Made by a program: the position numbers and the translations under genes. A stretch of DNA of 64,000 nt from assembly GCA_027306785.1 (NCBI GenBank), contig DAHUZB010000013.1:231581-295580 (forward strand), given 5' to 3'. Position 1 is the stretch's first letter. Each line of letters begins with the position of its first letter. Source of the DNA: Vulcanimicrobiota bacterium (GTDB lineage: Bacteria; Vulcanimicrobiota; Vulcanimicrobiia; Vulcanimicrobiales; Vulcanimicrobiaceae). A model generated the notes under the pieces. The model had not been told where the DNA came from and did no database searches. It was given only the letters and a program-made list of their open reading frames with translations. Shown here piece by piece: positions 25,900-34,452 of the stretch.

Positions 25900-27021
25900 G
25901 TGCGGTTGAGAATGTTCGGGCGGGTGCTGGCGGGGGTGCTGGCGATGGTGATCGGGGCCGCGATACCGGCGGGGGCGGGACCCGGGCCGGCGTTTCGGGC
26001 GGCGACGGCTCCGTATGCGTATCGTTTTCCTCGCGATCATTATGCGCACGATGCGTATCGCACGGAGTGGTGGTACTTTACCGGACATCTCACCGCGAAA
26101 GACGGACGGCGGTTCGGGTTCGAGCTGACGTTCTTTCGCATCGGGCTTGAGCCGCGCGCGTCGCATTGGCGCGCGGGGCAGAGTAGGTGGTATGCCTATC
26201 AGCTCTATCCCGCGCATTTTGCGATCACCGACGAAGCCTCGGGGAAGTTTATCTACGCGCAGACGCTTGCGCGCGATGCGCTCGGCCAAGGGTATGCGTC
26301 GCAGCGCGCGTTGGACGTGCGCGCGAACGGATGGAGCTTGACGGGCACGAGCGCGCTACGGCCCCGCATGCATCTCGTCGCGCGCAGCGGCGGTAACGCG
26401 CTCGATTTGACGATGCAGTCGGTGAAGCCGCCCGCGATTCACGGATACGGCGGTATCTCGCGAAAGGGTTCGTGCGCGAGTTGTGCGTCGCATTACTATT
26501 CGTTCACGCGTCTGCCGACGCGCGGCACGCTGACCGTCAACGGCGTGCGGTATGCGGTGAACGGGATCTCGTGGATGGATCACGAGTACGGCTCGGATGA
26601 ATTGCAGGCGAACCAGGCGGGTTGGGACTGGTTTTCGATGCAGCTCGACGAGGATCGCGAGATCATGCTCTATCGTCTGCGGCAGAAGAACGGCGGCACC
26701 ACGCCGCAGTCCTCGGGCAGCATCATCGCACCGAACGGAGCGGTGACCTACGTTCCGCTTTCCGGCTTTTCGATCGCGGCAACGGGATCGTGGAAGAGTC
26801 CGCACACCGGGGCGACCTATCCGAGCGGCTGGCGCGTGCGCGTCCGCGGCTTCGCGCATCCGTTCGACGTGATCCCCGTCATGCGCGATCAGGAGCTGGC
26901 CGACGCAACGGGGACGAGCTACTGGGAGGGGGCGGTCGACATCCGCGACGCGGTGACCGGGGCGCACCTGGGTGTCGGATACGTCGAACTCACGGGCTAC
27001 GCGGGCGTGCTGCACCTGTGA
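25900..27021 (+). CDS. AttH/CrtC-like lipocalin-fold exported protein
   Basis: This 373-residue protein belongs to the AttH/hydroxyneurosporene-synthase (CrtC) superfamily. The signature opening FPRDHYAHDAYRTEWWYFTGHL is present, along with GGISRKGSCASCASHYYSFTRL and WMDHEYGSDELQANQAGWDWFSMQL. A signal peptide covers about residues 1-27. AttH-like genes typically follow a LolD/FtsX pair, as here, so lipid handling is more likely than carotenoid hydration. GTG 25900 is chosen; ATG 25912 is an alternative. Confidence 0.9.
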   Translation: MRLRMFGRVLAGVLAMVIGAAIPAGAGPGPAFRAATAPYAYRFPRDHYAHDAYRTEWWYFTGHLTAKDGRRFGFELTFFRIGLEPRASHWRAGQSRWYAYQLYPAHFAITDEASGKFIYAQTLARDALGQGYASQRALDVRANGWSLTGTSALRPRMHLVARSGGNALDLTMQSVKPPAIHGYGGISRKGSCASCASHYYSFTRLPTRGTLTVNGVRYAVNGISWMDHEYGSDELQANQAGWDWFSMQLDEDREIMLYRLRQKNGGTTPQSSGSIIAPNGAVTYVPLSGFSIAATGSWKSPHTGATYPSGWRVRVRGFAHPFDVIPVMRDQELADATGTSYWEGAVDIRDAVTGAHLGVGYVELTGYAGVLHL

Positions 27022-27089
27022 CGCTTCGACACGGAAGGTGTTCGGAGACAGGCGCTCGCGGACGGGAGGGTGAAAGAATCTGACCCGTT

Positions 27090-27338
27090 ATGGATTCTAC
27101 GATCTCGGCCGATACGCTCGGACACTTTTTTGCGTGGGCGCCCGCCGTGCTCGGCGTCATCATCTATGCCATCGCGTACTTCTCGAAGCGTCACGAAGGC
27201 ATGGAGACCGCCCCGTCGCTCGGCACCACCTATGCCTGCGCCGGCTGCGGCAAGCGCTCGGTTCGCGAGCATATGGTGCCGCAGATGCACGCCGGAGCCG
27301 TGAGCTACTACTGCGCCAAGTGCGCGGGTTCGCACTAA
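27090..27338 (+). CDS. Membrane-anchored zinc-ribbon protein
   Basis: An 82-residue protein with one transmembrane helix (about 14-31) followed by a zinc ribbon, CAGC at 50-53 and CAKC at 75-78. Such proteins are structurally clear but functionally unassigned. It is followed by a strong terminator, so it appears monocistronic. Confidence 0.75.
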   Translation: MDSTISADTLGHFFAWAPAVLGVIIYAIAYFSKRHEGMETAPSLGTTYACAGCGKRSVREHMVPQMHAGAVSYYCAKCAGSH

Positions 27339-27365
27339 CCCGTACGCAGTCGGCGAACGCAACGA

Positions 27366-27397
27366 AAAACGGGGCCGCTTCGCAGCGGCCCCGTTTT
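27366..27397. terminator. Bidirectional Rho-independent terminator
   Basis: A perfect 14-bp stem, AAAACGGGGCCGCT at 27366-27379 and AGCGGCCCCGTTTT at 27384-27397, closes on TCGC. Terminal T-rich runs on both strands serve the plus gene ending at 27338 and the minus NifU-like gene ending at 27421. Confidence 0.92.
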
Positions 27398-27420
27398 CTT
27401 TCGTCCCGACGCGCTCGTCG

Positions 27421-27684
27421 TTAGACCTGAAGCACCTCGGTGATCTCGGGCACCCGTGCCGTAACGACCGTTTCGATCGCGCCTTTCAAGGTCATCGTGG
27501 AGGCCGGGCATCCGCCGCACGCCCCCAGCATCTGCACGTAAGCGGTCGACCCGTCCACGCGGATCAGCCACACCTCGCCCCCATCCGCCGCAATCCCCGG
27601 CCGAACCAAATCGAGCGCCGCGTTCACCCGCTCTTCAATCGAAAGCTCTTCGCCCGTCCCTACCGCCTGTTCGCTCATCACCAT
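27421..27684 (-). CDS. NifU C-terminal-domain iron-sulfur scaffold protein
   Basis: An 87-residue protein made of the NifU-type scaffold domain that carries a transient [4Fe-4S] cluster for delivery to apo-proteins. Key features are RPGIAADGGEVWLIRVDG and the ligand motif LGACGGCPASTMTLK. It lacks the A-type domain of full-length NfuA, as is normal for stand-alone members. It begins at ATG 27684, with a second ATG two codons later. Confidence 0.92.
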   Translation of the reverse strand: MVMSEQAVGTGEELSIEERVNAALDLVRPGIAADGGEVWLIRVDGSTAYVQMLGACGGCPASTMTLKGAIETVVTARVPEITEVLQV

Positions 27685-27717
27685 CTATCCTACCCAAGCG
27701 CCCGAGGAAACGATGCA

Positions 27718-27792
27718 GCCTAGGTCTCGAGTGCGCTGCTCCGGCTAGCCGGGCGTCCCCGCGAGCCGAAGCAGCGCACTCGAGACCTAGGC
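27718..27792. repeat. Perfect 23-bp inverted repeat
   Basis: The arms 27718-27740 and 27770-27792 are exact inverted copies (outer bases GCCTAGGTCTCGAG, inner GTGCGCTGCT) around a 29-base GC-rich loop. They lie between the aldolase 3' end and the NifU-like start, both on the minus strand. The stem could terminate the aldolase transcript, but there is no T-run, and the length and perfection are more like a recent insertion of a palindromic element. Confidence 0.8.
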
Positions 27793-27807
27793 CCCGCATC
27801 GGAGGCC

Positions 27808-28728
27808 TCAGGCCTGGCCATACCCCTTCATGAGCTCATGCATCCGCGCCGACATCGCAAGCGCGTCGTCCCACGCGCGCTGCCACATGTTGCGTCCGAA
27901 GATCAGGCCGACGCAGCCGGATTCCATTGCCGCGCGGGCCTTTTGGATCGTCGCGTCGTCGCCCATCTTGGAGCCGCCCGAGACGAGCACGAGCGTGCGA
28001 CCCGCCGATTTTACGACCTTCTTGAGGCCCTCGACGTCGGTGTACTGCAGCGTGTTGTAGGGCTTGGGCAGCACGGCGGCTTTCTCGGCCTCGAATTTCG
28101 GCTCGTTGAGCTTCACGATGTCGCAGCCGATCTCGCACGCCACGCGCGCGGCGTAATCCACGGCGTAGAGTGAGTCGATGCCACCTTTGGCTTTGATCGC
28201 CGCGCCGCGCGGATAGGCCCAGACGATGAGCGGCATGCCGTAGCGCTCGCATTCGCGGCGCACCTCGTTGCACTGCGCGATATCCACGTCTTGGGCGGGG
28301 CTACCGACGTAGAGCGTGTAGCCGACGGCGTCGGCACCCAGGCGCACCGCGTCTTCGACCGACGAGGTAAGCGGGCTGAAGGCGTCGTCATCCGACGGAA
28401 TGTTCGTCTTCCCGTTGATCTTCAACACGAGCGGCACGCGTCCGGCGTACTGCTTCTGATACTTCTCGGCCAGGCCGATGTGCAGGGCGATACCGGAAAA
28501 CTTGCCTGCGACCGCCAGGCGATAGATCCAGTCGGTGTCGAGCGATTCGGGGTTTTCGAAAAAGTCGATCGGGCCGTGTTCGAGACCTTGGTCGATCGGC
28601 AGGATCATCAGCGTCCCGTTGGCCGGCCCGTGTTCGTACATCAGGCGGTGCAGGCGGGTGCGCTTGCCCGTCGACAGGTTCATCTCGTCGAACGTCGGGC
28701 GGCGGATGGCGGTCGTTGCAATGCTCAT
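27808..28728 (-). CDS. fbaB: Class I fructose-bisphosphate aldolase, DhnA type
   Basis: This 306-residue enzyme cleaves fructose 1,6-bisphosphate to the triose phosphates through a Schiff base. The DhnA-type sequence is evident: ILPIDQGLEHGPIDFF, LVLKINGKTNIP, GYTLYVGS, PLIVWAYPRGAAIK, DIVKLNEPKFEAEK and LVLVSGGSKMGDD. The start at 28728 gives the family N-terminus; a 54-base gap separates it from the divergent dehydrogenase gene. Confidence 0.94.
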   Translation of the reverse strand: MSIATTAIRRPTFDEMNLSTGKRTRLHRLMYEHGPANGTLMILPIDQGLEHGPIDFFENPESLDTDWIYRLAVAGKFSGIALHIGLAEKYQKQYAGRVPLVLKINGKTNIPSDDDAFSPLTSSVEDAVRLGADAVGYTLYVGSPAQDVDIAQCNEVRRECERYGMPLIVWAYPRGAAIKAKGGIDSLYAVDYAARVACEIGCDIVKLNEPKFEAEKAAVLPKPYNTLQYTDVEGLKKVVKSAGRTLVLVSGGSKMGDDATIQKARAAMESGCVGLIFGRNMWQRAWDDALAMSARMHELMKGYGQA

Positions 28729-28782
28729 GGTCCACGCCGCTTCGGCCAGGAGCGAAGCGGTGCCTGTAGGAAATGGGCGCGC

Positions 28783-29679
28783 GTGAGCACTCTCCCCCGT
28801 ATTGGATTCATCGGCCTCGGTGCGATGGGCGAACCGATGGCTCGCTCGTTGCGCCGGAACGGCTTTTCGGTAAGCGCGGCCGTGTATCGCCGTCGCGAAG
28901 CGCTCGAGCGGCTGCGCGCGGACGGCGTGGACGAAGCGGCCGATTATGCATCGCTTGCGCAGGCCTGCGACGTCGTGATCCTGTGCGTGCCCGACGCGCC
29001 GCAGGTGGAAGAAGCGCTCTTCGGCGCGCACGGCGTGGCCGCGGGCGCGCACGCGGGGCTCGTCGTCATCGATATGTCGACCATCTCGCCGGTCGCCTCG
29101 CGCAGCTTCGCCGAACGGCTCGCGCCGCTCGGCGTAGAGTTCGTCGATGCGCCGGTCAGCGGCGGTCCCACGCGCGCCGCGAGCGGCACGCTGACGATCA
29201 TGGTGGGATCGAAGCCCGAGGTCTTTGCGCGCGTCGAATCGGTGCTGCGCGGGATGGGCACCCCGACGCTCCTCGGCGGGATCGGCATGGGCGAGACGGT
29301 CAAACTCGTGAATCAGATCATCATCGCGAACACGATGATCGCGAATGTCGAAGCCTTGAGCTTCGCAAAGCTGGCCGGCGCCGATCTCGACGCCGTGCGC
29401 GCGGTGATCGGAACGGCGACCGGCTCCAACTATGTCCTGGAGCAGTGGTTGCCGAAAACGTGGTTATCCGGGACGTTCGAAGGCGGGTTCGCGATGGATC
29501 TCCTTCGCAAGGATGTCGCGGCGGCACTCGACGCCGCGCGTTCCATGACGATGGCGTTGCCGCTGTCGGGACTCGCGTATCAGATCTACACCGCTCGCTC
29601 GGCAGAAGGGGACGGCGCGCTCGACTACAGCGCGGTCGCGAAATCGTATGAACGGACCGATGGAGACCAAGGCGTCTAG
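28783..29679 (+). CDS. NAD(P)-dependent beta-hydroxyacid dehydrogenase
   Basis: A 298-residue member of the 3-hydroxyisobutyrate/tartronate-semialdehyde reductase family. It has the dinucleotide-binding start IGFIGLGAMGEPMA, the family motif FVDAPVSGGPTRAASGTLTIMVG and the catalytic Lys in GMGETVKLVNQ. The exact substrate (3-hydroxyisobutyrate, tartronate semialdehyde or glyoxylate-type) cannot be told. GTG 28783 is preceded by TAGGAAA. Its 3' end overlaps the response-regulator gene by 32 bases. Confidence 0.9.
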   Translation: MSTLPRIGFIGLGAMGEPMARSLRRNGFSVSAAVYRRREALERLRADGVDEAADYASLAQACDVVILCVPDAPQVEEALFGAHGVAAGAHAGLVVIDMSTISPVASRSFAERLAPLGVEFVDAPVSGGPTRAASGTLTIMVGSKPEVFARVESVLRGMGTPTLLGGIGMGETVKLVNQIIIANTMIANVEALSFAKLAGADLDAVRAVIGTATGSNYVLEQWLPKTWLSGTFEGGFAMDLLRKDVAAALDAARSMTMALPLSGLAYQIYTARSAEGDGALDYSAVAKSYERTDGDQGV

Positions 29680-30388
29680 GGGCACCTTCGTCAAGAGCCC
29701 GGACTTCAACAAGAAGATCCTGGTCGTCGACGACGAGTCGGCGATCCTGCAGACGCTGCGCTTCAACCTCGAACGCAGCGGCTACACGGTCGTGACCGCC
29801 AGCGACGGCCGCAGCGCGGTGGCGATGGCGCAGCGCGAGACGCCCGATTTGATCGTGCTCGACATCATGCTTCCGGTGCTCGACGGCATCGAAGCCTGCA
29901 AAGAGATTCGCAAGTTCTCGTCGGTGCCGATCATCATGCTCACCGCCAAGGACCAAGAGATCGACAAAGTCCTCGCGCTCGAGCTCGGGGCCGACGATTA
30001 CGTGACCAAGCCGTTCGCGCTGCATGAGTTCCTCGCACGCGTGAAGGCGCGACTGCGCCGTCAGGCGCCGCTGCAAGGCGGTCACGAAGAGGCGATCGCG
30101 CTCGGCGAGATCGTGCTCGATCCGTCTCGTCAGCAACTGACCGTGCGCGGCAAAGACGTGGCGCTCGCCCCCAAGGAGTTCGCGCTCCTGCGCGTGCTCA
30201 TGGAGAACAACGGCCGCGTCGTCACGCGACAGACGCTGCTCGACAAGGTGTGGGGCTACGATTTCGAGGGCGAGCAGCAGACGGTCAGCGTGCACATTCG
30301 CTGGCTGCGCGAGAAGATCGAAGAAGACTCGCGTAATCCGCGGCACATCCTCACGGTGCGCAGCCGCGGGTACATGTTCAAAGCGTAG
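29648..30388 (+). CDS. phoB: PhoB/OmpR-type response regulator
   Basis: A 246-residue regulator with an N-terminal receiver domain (ILVVDDESAILQTL; phospho-acceptor Asp72 in LIVLDIMLP; Lys in VTKPFALHEF) and a C-terminal winged helix with KEFALLRVLMENNGRVVTRQTLLDKVWGYD. Assignment to the phosphate system rests on the PAS-containing kinase next to it, the pstB gene and the Pho-box-like repeats downstream. Starts at ATG 29648 or 29660 are both possible and lie inside the dehydrogenase gene. Confidence 0.85.
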   Translation: MNGPMETKASRGTFVKSPDFNKKILVVDDESAILQTLRFNLERSGYTVVTASDGRSAVAMAQRETPDLIVLDIMLPVLDGIEACKEIRKFSSVPIIMLTAKDQEIDKVLALELGADDYVTKPFALHEFLARVKARLRRQAPLQGGHEEAIALGEIVLDPSRQQLTVRGKDVALAPKEFALLRVLMENNGRVVTRQTLLDKVWGYDFEGEQQTVSVHIRWLREKIEEDSRNPRHILTVRSRGYMFKA

Positions 30389-30393
30389 ACGCG

Positions 30394-31512
30394 ATGTTCG
30401 ATCGTTGGGCGGAGCGTTGGTTCGGGCGCCGCGAAGAGGCCGACGAGCGCGAGCAGGCGTCGCGTCCCGCGCCGCACGCCGACGCGGATTTCGTGCGTTT
30501 GGTGCGCGCGCTCCCGCTCGGCGTGATCTTCGTCGATCCCTCGCTGCGCATTCGATTCGCGAACAACGCGGCCGGCACGATCTTCGACTTCGATCCGGCG
30601 CGCGCGGTGGGATCGCACGTGATCGCCGCCGTTCCCAACGTCGAACTGGAGCGCCGCGTCGACGATGCGCTGCGGGGCGAAGCCTCGGTCGCGTCGATGA
30701 CGTTCAGCAGCGGTTCCGCGACGCGCATCTATCGCGTTTCGATCTATCCGCTCGCCGATTCGGAGCGGACCACCGGCGTCACGATCGTGGCGGAGGATCA
30801 AACCGACGTCGCGCGCTTGGAGCGCGCGCGCAAAGAGTTTCTCTCGAATGTTTCGCACGAGTTGCGCACGCCGCTCTCCTCGATCAAGCTGATGCTGGAG
30901 ACGGTGATCGAGTCGCCCGATGAAGAGGCGGCCGATCTTTTTCTTCCGCAGGTGCTCGTGCAGGTGGATCGTCTGGCCGCGCTCGTGCAGCAATTGCTCG
31001 AACAGGCACGTACCGAGTCGGGACAGATGAAACTGCATCTGCGCGAAGTCGACCTGGAAGAAGTCGCGCATCCGATCGTCTCGTCGTTCGAGCCGCAGGC
31101 GGCGAATAAGGGCGTCGGACTCGTGCTCAGCGCGATGCGCCCGGTTCGCGTGGAAGCCGATCCCGATCGTCTCGCGCAAGTCTTCGTGAACCTGATCGAC
31201 AACGCGATGCGCCACACGGCGTCGGGCGGTACGGTCACGGTCGAACTCGACGCGAGCGGGAACGACGCGATTCTGCGCGTCCGCGATACCGGCGTGGGCA
31301 TTCCGTATCGCGATATGCCGCACATCTTCGAACGCTTCTACGTCGTCGATCGCTCGCGTACGCGCGAGTCCGGCGGAGCGGGGCTGGGGCTTGCGATCGT
31401 CAAGGGCATCGTGGACGCGCACGGCGGCACGATCTCGACCGAATCGATGCTCGGCCGCGGAACGACGTTCACGATCCGATTGCCGATCATGCGTGCCGGT
31501 CCGCGTTCTTAA
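30394..31512 (+). CDS. phoR: PhoR-like PAS sensor histidine kinase
   Basis: A 372-residue kinase lying 5 bases after phoB. It has a PAS domain (about 33-140, GVIFVDPSLRIRFANNAAG), a HisKA domain with phospho-acceptor His155 in SNVSHELRTPLSS, and a HATPase domain with NLIDNAMRHT and GGAGLGLAIVKGIV. There is no obvious transmembrane helix, unlike typical PhoR, so membrane contact would need a partner such as PhoU or PstB. The stop TAA is at 31510-31512. Confidence 0.88.
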   Translation: MFDRWAERWFGRREEADEREQASRPAPHADADFVRLVRALPLGVIFVDPSLRIRFANNAAGTIFDFDPARAVGSHVIAAVPNVELERRVDDALRGEASVASMTFSSGSATRIYRVSIYPLADSERTTGVTIVAEDQTDVARLERARKEFLSNVSHELRTPLSSIKLMLETVIESPDEEAADLFLPQVLVQVDRLAALVQQLLEQARTESGQMKLHLREVDLEEVAHPIVSSFEPQAANKGVGLVLSAMRPVRVEADPDRLAQVFVNLIDNAMRHTASGGTVTVELDASGNDAILRVRDTGVGIPYRDMPHIFERFYVVDRSRTRESGGAGLGLAIVKGIVDAHGGTISTESMLGRGTTFTIRLPIMRAGPRS

Positions 31513-31535
31513 TAGACCGATAACGTCGCGCTAAC
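31509..31535 (+). promoter_or_regulatory. Pho-box-like repeat 1
   Basis: Three NTAA(T/C) units lie exactly 11 bases apart: TTAAT at 31509, ATAAC at 31520 and CTAAC at 31531. Direct repeats with an 11-base period are the form of PhoB/PhoP binding sites. The first unit overlaps the phoR stop codon. It would control the small gene at 31558. Confidence 0.5.
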
Positions 31536-31557
31536 CTCGGTATGCGACAGTGAGCGC

Positions 31558-31731
31558 ATGTTGCGATCGATCGGCTCCGACCTCGACGAGCGCACGATGC
31601 GCCGCCAGATCCTGACCTTTCTCGAAGAGTACTGCCGCGGTATGACCCTTGCCGACGTGCGCGAGTGGTACGTGGACGCGCTCGCGGACACGGCACCGCC
31701 CGTCTCGATCCCCGACGCGGCGCTTTCTTAA
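31558..31731 (+). CDS. Small hypothetical protein between phoR and pstB
   Basis: A 57-residue frame from ATG 31558 to TAA 31731 with the high-GC third positions of its neighbours. The product is acidic and helical (ERTMRRQILTFLEEYCRGMTLADVREWYVDALAD), with no signal or membrane segment. No strong ribosome-binding site is visible. Its position between two Pho-box-like repeats suggests a phosphate-related role, which is inference. Confidence 0.55.
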   Translation: MLRSIGSDLDERTMRRQILTFLEEYCRGMTLADVREWYVDALADTAPPVSIPDAALS

Positions 31732-31752
31732 TCATCTTAATGACGCGTTAAT
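31728..31752 (+). promoter_or_regulatory. Pho-box-like repeat 2, upstream of pstB
   Basis: TTAAT occurs at 31728, 31737 and 31748, with spacings of 9 and 11 bases; a degenerate TTTTC follows 11 bases on at 31759. It lies about 95 bases before the pstB start and overlaps the stop of the small gene. Confidence 0.5.
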
Positions 31753-31845
31753 CGTGCGTTTTCGCGTCGGGGTAGGAGCCGCTCTGCCGAGGGCTCAATT
31801 CAGCACGCGACCCTTCTATTGTGGGACCCACCTGTAGAGAGCCTG

Positions 31846-32640
31846 ATGATCGTCACCAATCCCGACCAGACGAGCGCGTCGACGGCGGCAACGAAACTCG
31901 AAGCGCGCGACCTGAACATCTATTACGGAAAATTCCACGCCATCAAGAACGCGAACCTGAGCGTTCCGCAGAATTGCGTGATGGCCCTGATCGGTCCGTC
32001 CGGGTGCGGCAAATCGACCTTCATCCGCGCGCTCAATCGCATGCACGACCTCACCCCCGACGCGCGGGTCGAAGGCAGCGTGCTGCTCGACGGTGAGAAC
32101 ATCTATGCGGGCGGCATCGATCCGGTGACGATCCGCCATCGCATCGGCATGGTCTTCCAGCGCCCGAACCCCTTTCCGAAGACGATCTTCGAGAACGTCG
32201 TGTACGGGCCGAAGATCCACGGCGAACGTAATAAAAAGAAGCTGCTCGAGATCTGCGAGAAGAGCCTCCGGGGCGCGGCGCTCTGGGATGAGGTCAAGGA
32301 TCGCCTCGACCGCTCGGCGCTCGACCTCTCGGGCGGCCAGCAGCAGCGCCTCTGCATCGCGCGCTGCCTGGCGGTCGATCCCGAGGTGATCCTGATGGAC
32401 GAGCCCGCCTCGGCCCTCGACCCCATCGCCACGAGCAAGGTCGAAGACCTGATCGACGAGCTGAAAAAGGAGTACACGGTCGTCATCGTGACCCACTCCA
32501 TGCAGCAAGCGGCCCGCATCAGCGACTTCACCACCTTCTTTTTGATGGGCGAGCTGATCGAGACGGGAACCACCTCCTCGATCTTTACCAAGCCCAAGGA
32601 CAAGCGGACCGAGGACTATATCACCGGTCGCTACGGCTAA
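31846..32640 (+). CDS. pstB: Phosphate ABC transporter ATPase PstB
   Basis: PstB powers high-affinity phosphate import. The 264-residue protein is a typical member: [54 protein letters not shown], signature [30 protein letters not shown] and [21 protein letters not shown] 31846 is used; an in-frame TTG at 31819 would only add a non-homologous stretch. The permease and binding-protein genes pstSCA are not in this window, so pstB is separated from them. Confidence 0.96.
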   Translation: MIVTNPDQTSASTAATKLEARDLNIYYGKFHAIKNANLSVPQNCVMALIGPSGCGKSTFIRALNRMHDLTPDARVEGSVLLDGENIYAGGIDPVTIRHRIGMVFQRPNPFPKTIFENVVYGPKIHGERNKKKLLEICEKSLRGAALWDEVKDRLDRSALDLSGGQQQRLCIARCLAVDPEVILMDEPASALDPIATSKVEDLIDELKKEYTVVIVTHSMQQAARISDFTTFFLMGELIETGTTSSIFTKPKDKRTEDYITGRYG

Positions 32641-32724
32641 AGGCGTTTCGTCCCGGGGTGCATCCCCGGTACAACCATCGGGGTCTTTCGAGACTAGCGC
32701 CCTTGCGGCGCAAAAAGCAGAGGC

Positions 32725-32750
32725 TTAAGACGGGGTTAAATGGGTTTTAA
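32725..32750 (+). promoter_or_regulatory. Pho-box-like repeat 3, upstream of the porin
   Basis: TTAA occurs at 32725, 32736 and 32747, each exactly 11 bases apart. This is the most regular of the three repeats and lies about 65 bases before the porin start. A small hairpin (CCGGGG 32653-32658 with CCCCGG 32664-32669) sits after pstB, upstream of it. Confidence 0.6.
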
Positions 32751-32812
32751 TGTGACCCAGGTACCCTAATGTCGTACCCTCCTGCCTCATATCCGATGGG
32801 AGATATTTTCAC

Positions 32813-34360
32813 GTGATGACCAAACTCGCGCGCCTCGGCCTCGGCCTTGCGGCGATGGTTTTGGCGGGCACCACGTTCGCGCTGGCGGAAACAACGGCAA
32901 CACCCGCGCACACGACGGTCGCTCAAACTTCGCCTACGGTGAAGAAGACGCCGAATCCGTTCTCGTATAAAGGCTACGTCCGCGCGTACGATTTCACGCG
33001 TCAGAACGCAAGCGCACACACGCCCGGAGCCAACCAGCAGTCGTTCAACGCGGCGCTGAACCTCCACGGCGACTACAAGTTCGAGAACTCCGGGTTCTCG
33101 CTGGGCGCTTCGTATCTGTACGCCAACCCCCTCAACAACTGCTCGACGGCGCGGTCGCACTTCGATGCGAAGTGCAATCCCGGTGCCCCGGGCGTCAACC
33201 AGGACGACACGCTGCCGGGCTTCGAGCTCAGCACGCTGTACGAAGCCTACCTGGGCTACAACGACAAGACCGCGAACGCCAAGGTCGGCTATCAGGTCTT
33301 CAATTCGCCGTGGGCCAACGCGTCGGACTCGCGTCTGAAGCCGGTTGCGTTCCTCGGCGGCGATTTCGGCTTCAAGTTCAATTCGAACTGGAACGGCGAA
33401 GTCGGCTACTTCAACGGCTTCGAAGATCGTGCGAGCTCGCAGTTCTTCCGCAGCACGTTGCTCACGTATAGCCCGGTCGATGCACCCGGCTACACCTCGC
33501 TCGCGGCCTCGACGACCACGAACAAGTACGTCGGACTCGACAACAGCGGCTTCTTCTACGGCCGCGTGGGCTACAACGGTCCGAAGACGATGCCGCTCGC
33601 GGCGAACCTCTACTACTACGCGTTCTCGGATATCGCGAACGCGTTCTGGCTCGATGCCAAGTACCCGTTCGCGGGTAAGCTGCACCCGTTCGTCGCGGCG
33701 CAGTTCGGCAGCGAGAAGAGCACCGGAACCGCGCAGGTCGGGATCATCGACTCGCAGGTCTTCGGTCTTCAGGGCGGCTTCAATCCGCTCCCGAACATCA
33801 CCGTCTCGCTCGGCTACGACCACATTCCGTCGAAGACGGCCTCGATCACGCTCCCCGCGGGCGTGACCTGCTCGGCCAGCCACACGCTGCCCAACGGCAA
33901 GGGCATCAACTACTTCGTGCCCGCCGGCGGCACGCCGAGCTGCGTTCCGGGCGCCACGCCCGGCACGGCGACCGTGTACTACGGCGGCTGGGCGTCGCCG
34001 TACACCGACAGCTACGCGACCGATCCGCTCTTCACGACGAGCATCAGCCAGGGTATGGCCGATCGTCGTGCATTCGGTGATGCCGGTAAGCTCGCGGTGA
34101 CCTTCACCTCGAACGACAAGCGTTACGTCGCCACCATCTCCCGCGCGCTCTATCGCTACGGGAATGACGCGGTCGGCGTGTCGCCGACCCAAGAGACCGA
34201 CTTCGATACCTTCTACTACTTCAACAAGCTGCCGAAGTCGGGCGCGTACAAGGGCTTCATGCTCCGCTACCGCTACGCGGAGCGCACGCAGACGTTCACG
34301 TACGCGGGCGGTCTGCCGCTCTTCAAGTACAACCGCTTCCAGGCCGAGTACGACTTTTAG
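32813..34360 (+). CDS. Outer-membrane porin, probably phosphate-regulated
   Basis: A 515-residue beta-barrel protein with a signal peptide (about 1-25, ending TTFALAE). Repeated amphipathic strands rich in Tyr, Phe and Asn follow (FGFKFNSNWNGEVGYFNGF, YYYAFSDIANAFWLDAKYPF), and it ends in FQAEYDF with the terminal Phe needed for barrel assembly. Two internal Cys pairs may bridge loops. It resembles the broad OprD/OprB/OprO-like group, with no firm subfamily. GTG 32813 fits the GGGAG site better than ATG 32816. Confidence 0.85.
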   Translation: MMTKLARLGLGLAAMVLAGTTFALAETTATPAHTTVAQTSPTVKKTPNPFSYKGYVRAYDFTRQNASAHTPGANQQSFNAALNLHGDYKFENSGFSLGASYLYANPLNNCSTARSHFDAKCNPGAPGVNQDDTLPGFELSTLYEAYLGYNDKTANAKVGYQVFNSPWANASDSRLKPVAFLGGDFGFKFNSNWNGEVGYFNGFEDRASSQFFRSTLLTYSPVDAPGYTSLAASTTTNKYVGLDNSGFFYGRVGYNGPKTMPLAANLYYYAFSDIANAFWLDAKYPFAGKLHPFVAAQFGSEKSTGTAQVGIIDSQVFGLQGGFNPLPNITVSLGYDHIPSKTASITLPAGVTCSASHTLPNGKGINYFVPAGGTPSCVPGATPGTATVYYGGWASPYTDSYATDPLFTTSISQGMADRRAFGDAGKLAVTFTSNDKRYVATISRALYRYGNDAVGVSPTQETDFDTFYYFNKLPKSGAYKGFMLRYRYAERTQTFTYAGGLPLFKYNRFQAEYDF

Positions 34361-34378
34361 TCGTTTTCGCTCCGAAAG

Positions 34379-34424
34379 CACGAAAAGGGGCTCGCGCCGC
34401 AAGGCGCGGGCCCTTTTTCGTGCA
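34379..34424 (+). terminator. Rho-independent terminator after the porin
   Basis: GCACGAAAAGGG with GCGCC forms the left arm and GGCGC with CCCTTTTTCGTGC the right arm, around a GCAA loop. The stem spans 34379-34424 and has a T5 run, so it should end the porin transcript. Confidence 0.88.
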
Positions 34425-34452
34425 ATATCTAGCCCCCGACATGGCTTCCACG

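Noticed and set aside
23470..26289. A 939-residue minus-strand frame across the FtsX permease and AttH-like genes.
   Set aside because: Arg/Asp/His-rich composition typical of antisense frames in high-GC DNA; it crosses two well-supported plus-strand genes and a repeat region.
32747..34402. A 551-residue minus-strand frame opposite the porin, and a 592-residue plus-strand frame opposite the receptor-like barrel (16122-17900).
   Set aside because: Both mirror strongly biased coding sequence on the other strand and show no domain, signal or sensible start.
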